Origin: Bog-473 sp963730785
GTDB lineage: Bacteria; Actinomycetota; Acidimicrobiia; Acidimicrobiales; RAAP-2
Direction of reading: 5' to 3'
Length of the DNA: 64,000 nucleotides
Assembly (NCBI GenBank): GCA_963730785.1
Contig: CAVSTF010000001.1
Span: 186,001 to 250,000 of the forward strand
The notes under the pieces: model-generated
What the model was told of the DNA's origin: nothing
The model's input: only the letters and a program-made list of their open reading frames with translations
Databases searched by the model: none
In this document: piece by piece, positions 54,215-63,079 of the stretch
How the letters are laid out: every line of letters starts with the position of its first letter
How positions within the stretch are numbered: position 1 is the first letter of the stretch
Made by a program: the position numbers and the translations under genes

Positions 54215-56992
54215 ATGGGTAAGGCACTCGTCATCGTCGAGTCGCCCGCCAAGGCGAAGCGCATCGGCGCCCTCTTGGGTCCCGACTTCATTGTCGACTC
54301 GTCGATCGGCCACATTCGTGACCTGCCGCGAGGCGCCGACGAGGTGCCTGAGGCCTACAAGAAGGAATCCTGGGCCCGGCTCGGCGTCGACGTCGATAAC
54401 GGCTTCAAGCCGCTCTACGTCGTGTCGTCCTCCAAGAAGTCGGTGGTGGCCAACCTCAAGCGCCTGCTCAAGGGCGCCGACGAGCTCTACCTGGCCACGG
54501 ACGAAGACCGCGAAGGCGAATCCATCGCCTGGCATCTCTTGGAGGTGCTGTCGCCCACCGTGCCGGTGAAGCGCATGGTCTTCCACGAGATCACCCCGAC
54601 CGCCATTGCCCGTGCCGTGGACGAATGGCGTGATCTGGACCGTCATCTGGTCGATGCCCAGGAAGCCCGCCGAATCCTCGACCGGCTCTACGGCTTCGAA
54701 GTGTCACCGGTGCTGTGGCGCAAGGTCATGCCGAAACTCTCGGCCGGCCGGGTGCAGAGTGTGGCCACCCGCATGGTGGTCGAGCGCGAGCGGGCCCGCA
54801 TGAAGTTCCAGTCCGCCACCTGGTGGGGCGTGGAAGGCCTGTTCACCAGTGACAAGGCCGAGGCGCCGGCACCCTTCGGCGCCACGCTGGTCTCGTTGGC
54901 CGGCACCACGGTCGCCACCGGTAAGGACTTCAACGACGAAGGCGAGCGCACCGGCAAGTCCGAGGTGCGCGTGCTGGGCGAGGAAGAAGCCACGTCGGTG
55001 GCCGGCGCGCTCACGGGACAGGCGTTCACCGTCAGTGCCGTGACCGAGAAGCCCTTCCGTCGATCGCCCGCTCCGCCCTTCATGACCTCGACGCTGCAGC
55101 AAGAGGCGGGTCGCAAACTCCGCTTCAGCGCCCAGCGCGCCATGCAGGTGGCCCAGCGTCTGTACGAGCAGGGTTTCATCACCTACATGCGTACCGACTC
55201 GACCACGCTCTCGGGCGAGGCGCTTTCGGCCGCTCGCAGCCAGGCCAAGGAAATGTACGGCGACGCCTACGTGCCGGCCCAGCCCCGCACCTATGAGCGC
55301 AAGGTCAAGAACGCGCAAGAGGCCCACGAGGCCATTCGTCCCGCTGGCGAGACGTTCCGCACGCCCGAGCAGGCCGGCCGCGAACTGAACGGCGACGAGC
55401 TTCGACTGTACGAGTTGATCTGGATGCGCACGGTCGCCTCGCAAATGGTCGACGCCACCGGCACCAGCGCGCAGGTGCGCCTGGTGGCCAATGTGCCCAC
55501 CGGCGTGGCCGAAGGACAAGAGGCGGAGTTCTCGGCCAGTGGTCGCATCATCGCCTTCCCCGGTTTCCTCCGGGCCTACGTCGAGGGCGAAGACGATCCC
55601 GATGCCGAGTTGGCCGACCGTGAAGTCGTGCTGCCGGCCGTGGCGGTCGGTGATGTGGTGAATGGGACGTCCTTCGATCCGGGTTCGCACACCACCCAAC
55701 CGCCGGCTCGATACACCGAGGCGTCGTTAGTCAAGGCGATGGAAGAGCTGGGTGTTGGTCGGCCCTCGACCTACGCCAGCGTCATCGCCACCATTCTCGA
55801 CCGGGGGTACGTGTGGAAGAAGGGCACCGCGTTGGTGCCGAGCTTCACCGCCTTCGCCGTCGTGGGCCTGCTCGAGCAGTACTTCGGCAACCTGGTCGAC
55901 TATGGATTCACGGCCAGCATGGAAGACGACCTCGACGAAATTGCCGCCGGCCGAGAAGAGGCACTGCCCTGGCTCTCTCGTTTCTATTTCGGTACCAGCT
56001 CACCCGGCGTGGCCGAGACCAATGGTGACAACACCCGGAGCAACGGGGGCGCCCTGGGGCTCAAGGCCAGTGTGGCCACTCACCTGGGCGATATCGACGC
56101 TCGGGAGATCAACTCCATCCCGATCGGTATCGGTACCGATGGGGAGCCGATCGTGGCCCGAGTCGGGCGCTACGGCCCGTACCTGCAACACGGTGAAGAG
56201 CGGGCATCGTTGCCCGACGATCTGTGCCCGGACGAGCTCACCGTGGCGCGGGCCGAAGAGCTTCTGGCCGCACCGTCGAATGACCGCGTGCTCGGCAGCG
56301 ACCCCGAGACCGGACTTGATGTACAGGTGAAGGCCGGACGATTCGGTCCCTACGTGCAACTCGGTGACGTGGTCGATGGTGGTCCCAAGCCGCGCACCTC
56401 GTCGCTCTTCTCCACCATGGACACGGCCACCATCACCTTCGAGCAGGCGCTGCAGCTGCTGCAGATTCCTCGCACCGTCGGCAAAGACCCCGAGAGTGGC
56501 GACGATGTGGTGGCGCACAACGGGAAGTTCGGTCCGTATCTCAAGAAGGGGACGGACACGCGCAGTCTGACCAGTGAGGACCAGATCCTCTCGGTCACCC
56601 TGGAAGAAGCACAGGCCCTCTTCGCCCAGCCCAAGCAACGACGTGGCCGCACCGCCGCCGCACCGCTGCGTGAGCTCGGTCCGGACCCGGCCACCCAGCT
56701 GCCGATGGTGCTCAAGGACGGTCGCTTCGGTCCCTATGTGACCGACGGCACCACCAACGCCAGCCTGCGCAAGGGCGACGCGGTGGAATCCATCACGGTC
56801 GAGCGGGCCGCGGAACTATTGGCTGACCGACGAGCGGCCGGACCTTCGACCCGCAAGAAGGCAGTGAAGAAAACGGCCAAGAAGGCCACCGCGGCCAAGA
56901 AGACAGCCAAGAAGACGACGAAGAAGGCCACCGCGGCCAAGAAGGTCACCAAGGCGGCAGCCAAGGCGGCGACACCAGTCGAGTTGGGCTGA
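54215..56992 (+). CDS. topA: DNA topoisomerase I
   Basis: A type IA topoisomerase of 925 residues that relaxes negative supercoils. The Toprim domain has ALVIVESPAKAKRIG and LATDEDREGESIAWHLL, and the active-site Tyr is in GFITYMRTDSTTLSG. The C-terminus has no zinc fingers but four topo-C repeats (RYGPYLQHG, RFGPYVQLG, KFGPYLKKG, RFGPYVTDG) and a Lys/Ala tail rich in KKTAKKATAAKK, as in other actinobacteria. ATG 54215 begins the conserved N-terminus. It heads a topA-tmk-holB operon. Confidence 0.96.
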   Translation: MGKALVIVESPAKAKRIGALLGPDFIVDSSIGHIRDLPRGADEVPEAYKKESWARLGVDVDNGFKPLYVVSSSKKSVVANLKRLLKGADELYLATDEDREGESIAWHLLEVLSPTVPVKRMVFHEITPTAIARAVDEWRDLDRHLVDAQEARRILDRLYGFEVSPVLWRKVMPKLSAGRVQSVATRMVVERERARMKFQSATWWGVEGLFTSDKAEAPAPFGATLVSLAGTTVATGKDFNDEGERTGKSEVRVLGEEEATSVAGALTGQAFTVSAVTEKPFRRSPAPPFMTSTLQQEAGRKLRFSAQRAMQVAQRLYEQGFITYMRTDSTTLSGEALSAARSQAKEMYGDAYVPAQPRTYERKVKNAQEAHEAIRPAGETFRTPEQAGRELNGDELRLYELIWMRTVASQMVDATGTSAQVRLVANVPTGVAEGQEAEFSASGRIIAFPGFLRAYVEGEDDPDAELADREVVLPAVAVGDVVNGTSFDPGSHTTQPPARYTEASLVKAMEELGVGRPSTYASVIATILDRGYVWKKGTALVPSFTAFAVVGLLEQYFGNLVDYGFTASMEDDLDEIAAGREEALPWLSRFYFGTSSPGVAETNGDNTRSNGGALGLKASVATHLGDIDAREINSIPIGIGTDGEPIVARVGRYGPYLQHGEERASLPDDLCPDELTVARAEELLAAPSNDRVLGSDPETGLDVQVKAGRFGPYVQLGDVVDGGPKPRTSSLFSTMDTATITFEQALQLLQIPRTVGKDPESGDDVVAHNGKFGPYLKKGTDTRSLTSEDQILSVTLEEAQALFAQPKQRRGRTAAAPLRELGPDPATQLPMVLKDGRFGPYVTDGTTNASLRKGDAVESITVERAAELLADRRAAGPSTRKKAVKKTAKKATAAKKTAKKTTKKATAAKKVTKAAAKAATPVELG

Positions 56993-56993
56993 C

Positions 56994-57626
56994 ATGCCGG
57001 CCCGAGGCCGGTTGGTGGCGCTCGAGGGGATTGACGGGTGTGGCAAGTCCACCCAGGCCCGGGCGCTCGCCGCGCAGCTCGATGCGCTGCTGACCCATGA
57101 GCCGGGAGCGACGACATTGGGGTCCTCGCTCCGGCAGCTGCTGCTGGCACCCGATTCCCCGCCGATTTCGTTGCGGGCCGAAGCGCTGCTGATGGCGGCC
57201 GACCGGGCCGAGCACATCGCCAGCGTTATCGAACCGGCGTTGTCGGGCGGCCGCTGGGTGGTGAGCGATCGATTTTCGGGATCGACGCTGTCCTATCAAG
57301 GGTACGGACGAGGTCTCGACATCGACGGCCTGCGTGAGCTCATCGAATGGACGACGGACGGGCTGTGGGCCGATCTCTCCATCCTCGTTGACGTGCCGGT
57401 CGAGTTGGCCCAGGCGCGACTGGCGGCGTCGGCCCCGGATCGATTGGAGCGACTGGGTCCTGAGTTCGCCCAGCGGGTGCGCGACGGATTTTTGGCTCAG
57501 GCGAACAGTGACCCGGCGCGGTGGGTGGTCATCGACGGCAACACCGACGAGGTGTCACTGACGACCCGTATCGTCGAGGTGGTGCGAGAACGACTGGGCC
57601 GACCCGAAGTGACGGGTGAGGCATGA
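56994..57626 (+). CDS. tmk: Thymidylate kinase
   Basis: A 210-residue dTMP kinase. The P-loop is LVALEGIDGCGKSTQARALA, the DR motif is VVSDRFSGSTLSYQGYGRGL, and the LID region is ASAPDRLERLG. It phosphorylates dTMP to dTDP for DNA synthesis. ATG 56994 lies one base after the topA stop, and its TGA overlaps the holB ATG. The gene order topA-tmk-holB is conserved in actinobacteria. Confidence 0.95.
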   Translation: MPARGRLVALEGIDGCGKSTQARALAAQLDALLTHEPGATTLGSSLRQLLLAPDSPPISLRAEALLMAADRAEHIASVIEPALSGGRWVVSDRFSGSTLSYQGYGRGLDIDGLRELIEWTTDGLWADLSILVDVPVELAQARLAASAPDRLERLGPEFAQRVRDGFLAQANSDPARWVVIDGNTDEVSLTTRIVEVVRERLGRPEVTGEA

Positions 57627-58708
57627 CCGAACCAGCCTCGACGTTGTTCGATGAACTGGTGGGCCAGGAGGCCGCGGTGGCCTCACTACGCTCGGCGGCC
57701 GTTCGACCGGTGCACGCCTTCCTCTTTCTGGGTGCCGCCGGCAATGGCGGGCTGGTAGCGGCCCATTCGTTTGCGGCGGCCCTCCTGTGCCCATCCGGTG
57801 GTTGCACTACCTGCCTGGTGTGTCGACAAGCGCGTGACGGCAGCCATCCGGATCTGCACATCGTGCACCGGAGTGGCGCTTCACTCAGCGTCGAGGACAT
57901 GCGACGCATGGTGACGCTGGCCCAACGCCGACCGTTGCAATCCGAGCGTCAGATCATCATCCTGACCGACGTGCACTTGGGCGGCCGAGCCGCTCCGGCA
58001 TTCCTCAAGACACTCGAAGAACCTCCGGGCGAGACCGTATTCATTCTGCTGGCCGACGATCTCACGCCGGAATTGGCCACCATGGCCAGCCGCTGCATGT
58101 TGATTGAGTTTCCGCCCGTACCTCGGCCCACCCTGGTGGCCTGGCTACTCGAGCGTGGATCTACGCCGGAAGTGGCAGCCGTCATCGCCGATACGGCCGG
58201 CGGCAATCCTGAGCGGGCTCGGGTGATGTTGGAAGACCCGCAGGTGTTCGAACGCGCCGAACTGTGGTCGTCCGTGCCCGAACGATTGAACGGATCCGGT
58301 GAGGTAGTGGCCAGCCTGGTGCGCCAGCTGCTCGATTCGGCCGATAGCGCCGTCGCGCCCCTGAAGGCCGAGCACGCGGAGGAACTGGAGCGCTTGACCG
58401 CGGAGTCCAAAGAACTGGGCGAGCGGACCCTCCCGGGTCGAAAGGAACTCATCGACCATCAGAATCGGGAAGAACGTCGATGGCGTACCGATGCGGTGCG
58501 AGCCGGTCTGGGGGCGATGGCCCGGGCCTATGCGGCCATGCTCCGAGGGCAACTCCACGATGCCGGGGCGGAGGTCGAGCGCCGGGCCAAGGCAGCGACC
58601 GAGGCGGTGGGATTGATTACCGAGGCCACCCGCACCCTGCCCAGGAACCCGAATGACACGCTGCTTCTGCAGGCACTCCTGGTCCGACTGGGCGCGCTGG
58701 AAGCGTAA
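57623..58708 (+). CDS. holB: DNA polymerase III delta' subunit
   Basis: A 361-residue clamp-loader subunit. The P-loop region is non-canonical (LFLGAAGNGGLVAAHSFAAA), as usual for delta'. A zinc module is present (CPSGGCTTCLVCRQ), followed by SVEDMRRMVTLAQRRPLQSE and the sensor-1 region FLKTLEEPPGETVFILL. The C-terminal half is helical with a long coiled segment (AEHAEELERLTAESKELGER). It overlaps tmk by ATGA and is translationally coupled. Confidence 0.93.
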   Translation: MTEPASTLFDELVGQEAAVASLRSAAVRPVHAFLFLGAAGNGGLVAAHSFAAALLCPSGGCTTCLVCRQARDGSHPDLHIVHRSGASLSVEDMRRMVTLAQRRPLQSERQIIILTDVHLGGRAAPAFLKTLEEPPGETVFILLADDLTPELATMASRCMLIEFPPVPRPTLVAWLLERGSTPEVAAVIADTAGGNPERARVMLEDPQVFERAELWSSVPERLNGSGEVVASLVRQLLDSADSAVAPLKAEHAEELERLTAESKELGERTLPGRKELIDHQNREERRWRTDAVRAGLGAMARAYAAMLRGQLHDAGAEVERRAKAATEAVGLITEATRTLPRNPNDTLLLQALLVRLGALEA

Positions 58709-58760
58709 CCGCCGCCCGGCTTCAATGACAGTGGCAGCGTGGCTTTGAAAGTTCTAGTTT

Positions 58761-58793
58761 CCTCCCCCAGAGTCGTTGATGTCACTGGGGAGG
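58761..58793 (+). promoter_or_regulatory. Hairpin sequestering the ribosome-binding site
   Basis: CCTCCCCCAG (58761-58770) pairs with CTGGGGAGG (58785-58793) with one bulged C and a 14-nt loop. The 3' arm is the GGGGAGG ribosome-binding site of the next gene, 5 nt before ATG 58799. Closing the hairpin would hide the site. The regulatory role is inferred. Confidence 0.5.
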
Positions 58794-58798
58794 ACGCC

Positions 58799-60727
58799 AT
58801 GAAGCGTAGGGTCAGCATTGGAAGCAGGGTCGCGTTCGGGGCGGTCGCCCTCAGCATCTCCATGATCGGAGGGGGTGCCGTTTTGGCTCCCGCGGCCTCG
58901 GCGGCTTCGGCGGGGATGACCACTGTCGCCTCGGGTCTGAACGCTCCTCGTCATCTCACCGTCGGACCCGATGGTTCGCTCTATGTGGCCCTGGCCGGCT
59001 CCGGCGGACCGAGTAGCGGAACCGGCAGCCAATGCGTTGCGGCGGACAACGAAGCTGGCATTCCGACGCAAGACTGCATCGGGGCAAGCGGCACCATCGA
59101 TCGGGTGTCCCTCAATGGCGCCGTCAGCACCGTTTTGGCCGGGCTGCCCTCTGTCGTGACTGAGCCCACCACCACGCCCCCAATCCCGGCCGAGTACAAC
59201 GGACCTTCCGACGTCGTCTACGCCGGAGGAAAGCTTCATGTGCTGCTGCAAGGCGTCGATCTCAATCCTGACGGTTCCAATGCGTTCGGGTCGGCGGGTG
59301 CCGACCTGGGCCAGATGGTGACCGCTGCCCCCGGTTCGTCTCCGACGAGCTGGTCGGTGGGGCCGAACTTCGCCGTCTATGCGGCCCAGCACCCCCAGGG
59401 CTCGAGTTCGGTCGGCACCGGGCCCGGCGAGTCGCCCACCGACAGCGACCCCTACGCACTGACGCCGTACCAAGGTGGATGGGCCGTTGCCGATGCCGCG
59501 GCGAATGCGCTTCTGTGGGTGTCGCCTTCCGGGGTCGTCAGTCCGCTGGCCAGCTTCCCCGCTCTTGATGGTGGCGCAGCCCAGGCTGTTCCCACGTCGG
59601 TGGCTATTGGACCCGACGGGGCCCTCTATGTGGGTCTGCTGGCCGGCACTTCACCGGCAGGTTCCGCTGCCGTGTACCGGGTCGCTGCCAACCAGGCACC
59701 CCATATCGTCGCCAGTGGCTTTAGCGCCATCACCGACATCAAGTTCGACCGCGCCGGGCAGATGTTGGTGCTCGAGTACGACACCAAAGGTCTACTGGAC
59801 CACACGGGCGCGTCGGGCGCCGTGATCCGCGTCAACGCCGATGGATCCAAGACGATGCTCGCCAGTTCGGGCTTGATCCAGCCGACGGGTATGGCCGTCG
59901 GTCCCGACGGTTCGATTTACGTATCGAATATTGGCGACGCGGCCGGCCAAGGCTCCATCGTCCGCATTCCCGTCACGACGCAGGACGGGTACCAGGAGTT
60001 GGCCTCCGATGGCGGCGCGTTCGATTTCGGCACCTACCAGTTCATGGGTTCGCTCGGCGGTCTCAAACTGGATCAACCGATTGTGGCGGGCACCTCCACG
60101 TTGACGGCTGCGGGCTACTGGGACGTCGCTTCGGATGGGGGTGTCTTTTCCTTCGGGGCTGCTTCCTTCTATGGGTCGCTAGGCGGTGTGAAGCTCAATG
60201 CGCCCATTGTGGGGATCGGCGCCACCCCCGATGGTCTCGGCTACTGGCTGGTAGGGAGCGACGGCGGTATTTTCACCTTCGGCGACGCCCAGTACTTCGG
60301 CTCCATGGGCGGGCACCCCTTGAACAGTCCTATCGTCGGGCTGCAGGCCACTCCTGACGGAGGGGGTTACTGGGAGGTGGCTTCCGATGGCGGCATCTTC
60401 AGCTTCGGCGACGCCAAGTACCTCGGCTCCATGGGCGGCCACCACTTGAACAGCCCCATCGTCGGGATCGGCGCCACCCCGGATGGTCTCGGCTACTGGG
60501 AGGTGGCTTCCGATGGCGGCATCTTCACCTTCGGCGACGCCCAGTACCTCGGCTCCATGGGCGGCCACCACTTGAACAGTCCGATCGTCGGGATGCAGGC
60601 TGCCCCTGACGGAGCGGGCTATTTGGAGGTGGCTTCCGATGGCGGCATCTTCACCTTCGGCGACGCCCAGTACTTCGGCTCCACGGGCGGTCGGACGCTC
60701 GACCAGCCAGTCATTGGATTGAGTTGA
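58799..60727 (+). CDS. Exported ScyD/ScyE-like protein with six C-terminal 42-residue repeats
   Basis: A 642-residue secreted protein. The signal peptide (MKRRVSIGSRVAFGAVALSI, cleavage near ASAASA) is followed by a ScyD/ScyE-type beta-propeller of ~370 residues (NAPRHLTVGPDGSLYVALAG, IDRVSLNGAVSTVLAGLP, QPTGMAVGPDGSIYVSNIGD). The C-terminus has six ~42-residue units with DGLGYWEVASDGGIFTFGDA. As in the 852-residue protein, the first unit lacks its leading strand and the chain ends with it (VIGLS). The start at 58799 has a strong ribosome-binding site, which lies in a hairpin. The function is unknown; two consecutive propellers are inferred. Confidence 0.85.
   Translation: MKRRVSIGSRVAFGAVALSISMIGGGAVLAPAASAASAGMTTVASGLNAPRHLTVGPDGSLYVALAGSGGPSSGTGSQCVAADNEAGIPTQDCIGASGTIDRVSLNGAVSTVLAGLPSVVTEPTTTPPIPAEYNGPSDVVYAGGKLHVLLQGVDLNPDGSNAFGSAGADLGQMVTAAPGSSPTSWSVGPNFAVYAAQHPQGSSSVGTGPGESPTDSDPYALTPYQGGWAVADAAANALLWVSPSGVVSPLASFPALDGGAAQAVPTSVAIGPDGALYVGLLAGTSPAGSAAVYRVAANQAPHIVASGFSAITDIKFDRAGQMLVLEYDTKGLLDHTGASGAVIRVNADGSKTMLASSGLIQPTGMAVGPDGSIYVSNIGDAAGQGSIVRIPVTTQDGYQELASDGGAFDFGTYQFMGSLGGLKLDQPIVAGTSTLTAAGYWDVASDGGVFSFGAASFYGSLGGVKLNAPIVGIGATPDGLGYWLVGSDGGIFTFGDAQYFGSMGGHPLNSPIVGLQATPDGGGYWEVASDGGIFSFGDAKYLGSMGGHHLNSPIVGIGATPDGLGYWEVASDGGIFTFGDAQYLGSMGGHHLNSPIVGMQAAPDGAGYLEVASDGGIFTFGDAQYFGSTGGRTLDQPVIGLS
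60083..60712 (+). repeat. Five tandem 126-bp coding repeats
   Basis: Units start at 60083, 60209, 60335, 60461 and 60587, each 126 bp, preceded by a partial unit from about 59993. They encode VGIGATPDGLGYWEVASDGG-type repeats. Units differ more from each other than the three at 29 kb but retain long identical blocks (GCTTCCGATGGCGGCATCTT). Confidence 0.88.
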
Positions 60728-60989
60728 GCTGCCAGAGGAACATGGAGGTCTGACCATCGATTGGCGGTGAGGTCCTCCGGTAAAGAACTCGCTGTAGCGC
60801 TGAAGCTTTCCCCTGCGCGGCGATAGGTGCCATTGGCCAGTCGCATAGTCCGACGCGGCCCAGGGTTGCAGGCTTTCCCGGTTCGTCTGGCCAGGCCTGA
60901 CATGTGGCGGCAACCCTGCCGTAACCAGCTTCGTCCAAGCTTCCAATGGCACTATTGCGATCCCGGCGGAACGGGGAAGGGGGCGGGCC
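60728..60989. other. Intergenic region with a long inverted repeat upstream of the ABC operon
   Basis: 262 nt without a gene. A 9-bp inverted repeat CAGGGTTGC (60861-60869)/GCAACCCTG (60910-60918) encloses a 40-nt loop that itself contains the palindrome CTGGCCAG. It could be an operator, an attenuator or a structured leader of the ABC transporter genes. Confidence 0.4.
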
Positions 60990-62036
60990 TTGCTAGCGGT
61001 GACATTGGCGGACCTCTCCTTCCGTGCGCGGCAGTTCCTGATCGCCACGGTGGGTGTGGGCTTGGTGTTGGCCATGGCCCTCCTGTTGACCGGCCTGGCG
61101 GCCGGATTCCGCGCCGAAGTCAACGGCACGGTCGACGGCGTCGGTGCCAACAGTTGGGTGCTGGCCAAGTCCGCCCAGGGACGAATCACCGCCTTCGCCG
61201 CCTTTCCTGAACTCCAAGCGCTGGTGGTGCAGCACGAACCTGGGGTGAAAACGGCGGCCCCCTTTCTCCTGTTGCCCTTCCAGGTCGCTCACGTCGACGA
61301 CAAAGTGACCACGATCAATCTGGCCGGTGTCGTGCCCGGTCGCCTCGGCGATCCAGCGGTCATCCACGGACACCGGATCGAAGGACCGCTGCAGATGGTG
61401 GCCGATGTACGTCTCAAGGAACCACTGGGCACCACAGTGACCCTGGGGGACCGGACCTTTCACGTGGTGGGCCAGGTCGCCAACCGCACACTGGTCGGTG
61501 GGGTACCCATGACGTATGTGCCGTTGGCCAGTGCACAGCAAGTGGCGGCTGATGGTCAACCACTCATCACCGCGGTGATCACCAAAGGGGTACCCCGGCA
61601 GGTGCCGGCCGGACTGCAGGCGCTGTCACCGGTACAAGTGTCGACGGCCACGGTCGGGCAGTTGAAAACTGCCGCCGCGTCAATCAACAACACCCGCTGG
61701 CTCATGTGGACCGTCGCCATCATCATTGTGGGGTCACTGCTGTACGTGGCTGCGCTGGAACGACGGCGAGACTTCGCCGTATTAAAAGCGCTGGGTTCGT
61801 CGTCGCGCGCCCTGTTCGCCAGCTTGGTCTTGGAGTCATTGGTGGTGACGCTGGTGGCCACCGCGTTCGCCGAAGTGGTGGCCAACTTTTTGACCGCACT
61901 CTTCACGCAGCCCATCGACATCACCGCCAGCGCCTATCTGTCCCTTCCACTGATTGCCGTGGTGGTGGGCGTTATCTCCAGCTTCTCGGCCTTGCGCCGC
62001 GTCACCAGCGCCGATCCGGCCGGAGCATTCGGATGA
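60990..62036 (+). CDS. ABC transporter permease (FtsX/MacB-like)
   Basis: A 348-residue permease. The first membrane helix (LIATVGVGLVLAMALLLTGL) is followed by a ~200-residue external domain, then three helices (LMWTVAIIIVGSLLYVAALE, the region after LFASLVLESLVVTLVATAFA, and LPLIAVVVGVISSFSALRRV), the FtsX/MacB layout. A KALGSS coupling element precedes helix 3. It works with the next gene's ATPase. The TTG start (60990) follows GGGAAGGGGG; GTG 60999 is an alternative. The stop overlaps the ATPase start by ATGA. Confidence 0.9.
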   Translation: MLAVTLADLSFRARQFLIATVGVGLVLAMALLLTGLAAGFRAEVNGTVDGVGANSWVLAKSAQGRITAFAAFPELQALVVQHEPGVKTAAPFLLLPFQVAHVDDKVTTINLAGVVPGRLGDPAVIHGHRIEGPLQMVADVRLKEPLGTTVTLGDRTFHVVGQVANRTLVGGVPMTYVPLASAQQVAADGQPLITAVITKGVPRQVPAGLQALSPVQVSTATVGQLKTAAASINNTRWLMWTVAIIIVGSLLYVAALERRRDFAVLKALGSSSRALFASLVLESLVVTLVATAFAEVVANFLTALFTQPIDITASAYLSLPLIAVVVGVISSFSALRRVTSADPAGAFG

Positions 62037-63001
62037 CCAGCGCCCTGCGAGTGGACGAACTCACCGTGCAGTACGAGACGGGCGGCTACCTGATCAAGCC
62101 GCTTGACGGGCTCACCTTTGGGGCTGAAGACGGCGAAATGGTCGTGCTGCTTGGACCCTCCGGATGCGGCAAGACAACCTTGTTGTCCTGTCTGGCCGGC
62201 CTGCTCACCGCCACCTCGGGGCGAGTGCATTTTGGCGACACCGATGTCACTTCGCTGCAGGGGGCAGCCCTGGCGGCCTACCGACGGCAAACCGTTGGCG
62301 TGGTCTTCCAGGCCTTCAATCTCATTCCCAGCCTCTCCGCCCTGGGCAACGTCGTCGTGCCGCTCCGATTGGCCGGGGTAGGACGGGCCAAAGCGCGTGA
62401 GCGGGCCGAATTCCTCCTCAATGTGGTGGGTCTGTCCGAGCGATCCCACCACCGCCCGGCCCAACTCTCGGGCGGCCAACAACAGCGGGTGGCGATTGCC
62501 CGAGCTCTGACCCACGATCCGCCGTTGGTGGTGGCCGACGAGCCCACGGCCCATCTTGACCATATTCAGGTGGAAGGCATCCTGCGCCTGCTCCGCGACC
62601 TGGCCAGTCCCGGCCGGACGGTGGTGGTGGCCACCCACGATGACCGGGTCACGAAATTGGCCGATCGGGTGATCGATCTGGCCCCCCACATCGCCGCGTC
62701 ACTGAGCGATCAAGAGGTCGTCAACATGAAGGCCGGGGAGCTGCTCTTCCGGCAGGGCGACCTGGGCGACCTCATCTATTTCGTGGAATCGGGCTCCCTC
62801 GAGGTGTTCCGAGAGCTGGCCGACGGCAGTTCCAGGCCGCTCAACACGATCGGGGTCGGTCAGTACGTGGGGGAACTCGGACCAATTTTGAATCTGCCCC
62901 GAAGTGCGTCGGTACGGGCCATTGAGGACTCGGTTGTGCTGGGGCTTACCGTTGGGGCGTTCCGGAAGCGTCACCCCGCCGCCTTCCTCCAGGAGGGCTA
63001 G
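62033..63001 (+). CDS. ABC transporter ATPase fused to a cyclic-nucleotide-binding domain
   Basis: A 322-residue fusion. Residues ~1-225 form a MacB/LolD-like ATPase: Walker A GPSGCGKTTLL, Q-loop VVFQAFNLIP, signature LSGGQQQRVAIARAL, Walker B LVVADEPTAHLD, H-loop VVVATHDDRV. Residues ~230-320 form a cNMP-binding-type domain: AGELLFRQGDLGDLIYFVES, GSLEVFRELADG, and GVGQYVGELGPILNLPRSAS, in which GELGxxxxxxRSAS is the phosphate-binding cassette pattern. This suggests nucleotide-sensitive transport. ATGA overlap with the permease. A fusion of this kind is uncommon. Confidence 0.9.
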   Translation: MTSALRVDELTVQYETGGYLIKPLDGLTFGAEDGEMVVLLGPSGCGKTTLLSCLAGLLTATSGRVHFGDTDVTSLQGAALAAYRRQTVGVVFQAFNLIPSLSALGNVVVPLRLAGVGRAKARERAEFLLNVVGLSERSHHRPAQLSGGQQQRVAIARALTHDPPLVVADEPTAHLDHIQVEGILRLLRDLASPGRTVVVATHDDRVTKLADRVIDLAPHIAASLSDQEVVNMKAGELLFRQGDLGDLIYFVESGSLEVFRELADGSSRPLNTIGVGQYVGELGPILNLPRSASVRAIEDSVVLGLTVGAFRKRHPAAFLQEG

Positions 63002-63079
63002 GCAGGTACTCGGCCCGTTCCCAGCAAACGCTCGCTCGGGTGGGAAATAAGATGCCTTTGGCGATCGGAATTACCACTC

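Noticed and set aside
56840..56990. Repeat element at the end of topA
   Set aside because: The near-repeated DNA simply encodes the Lys/Ala-rich C-terminal tail common in actinobacterial topoisomerase I.
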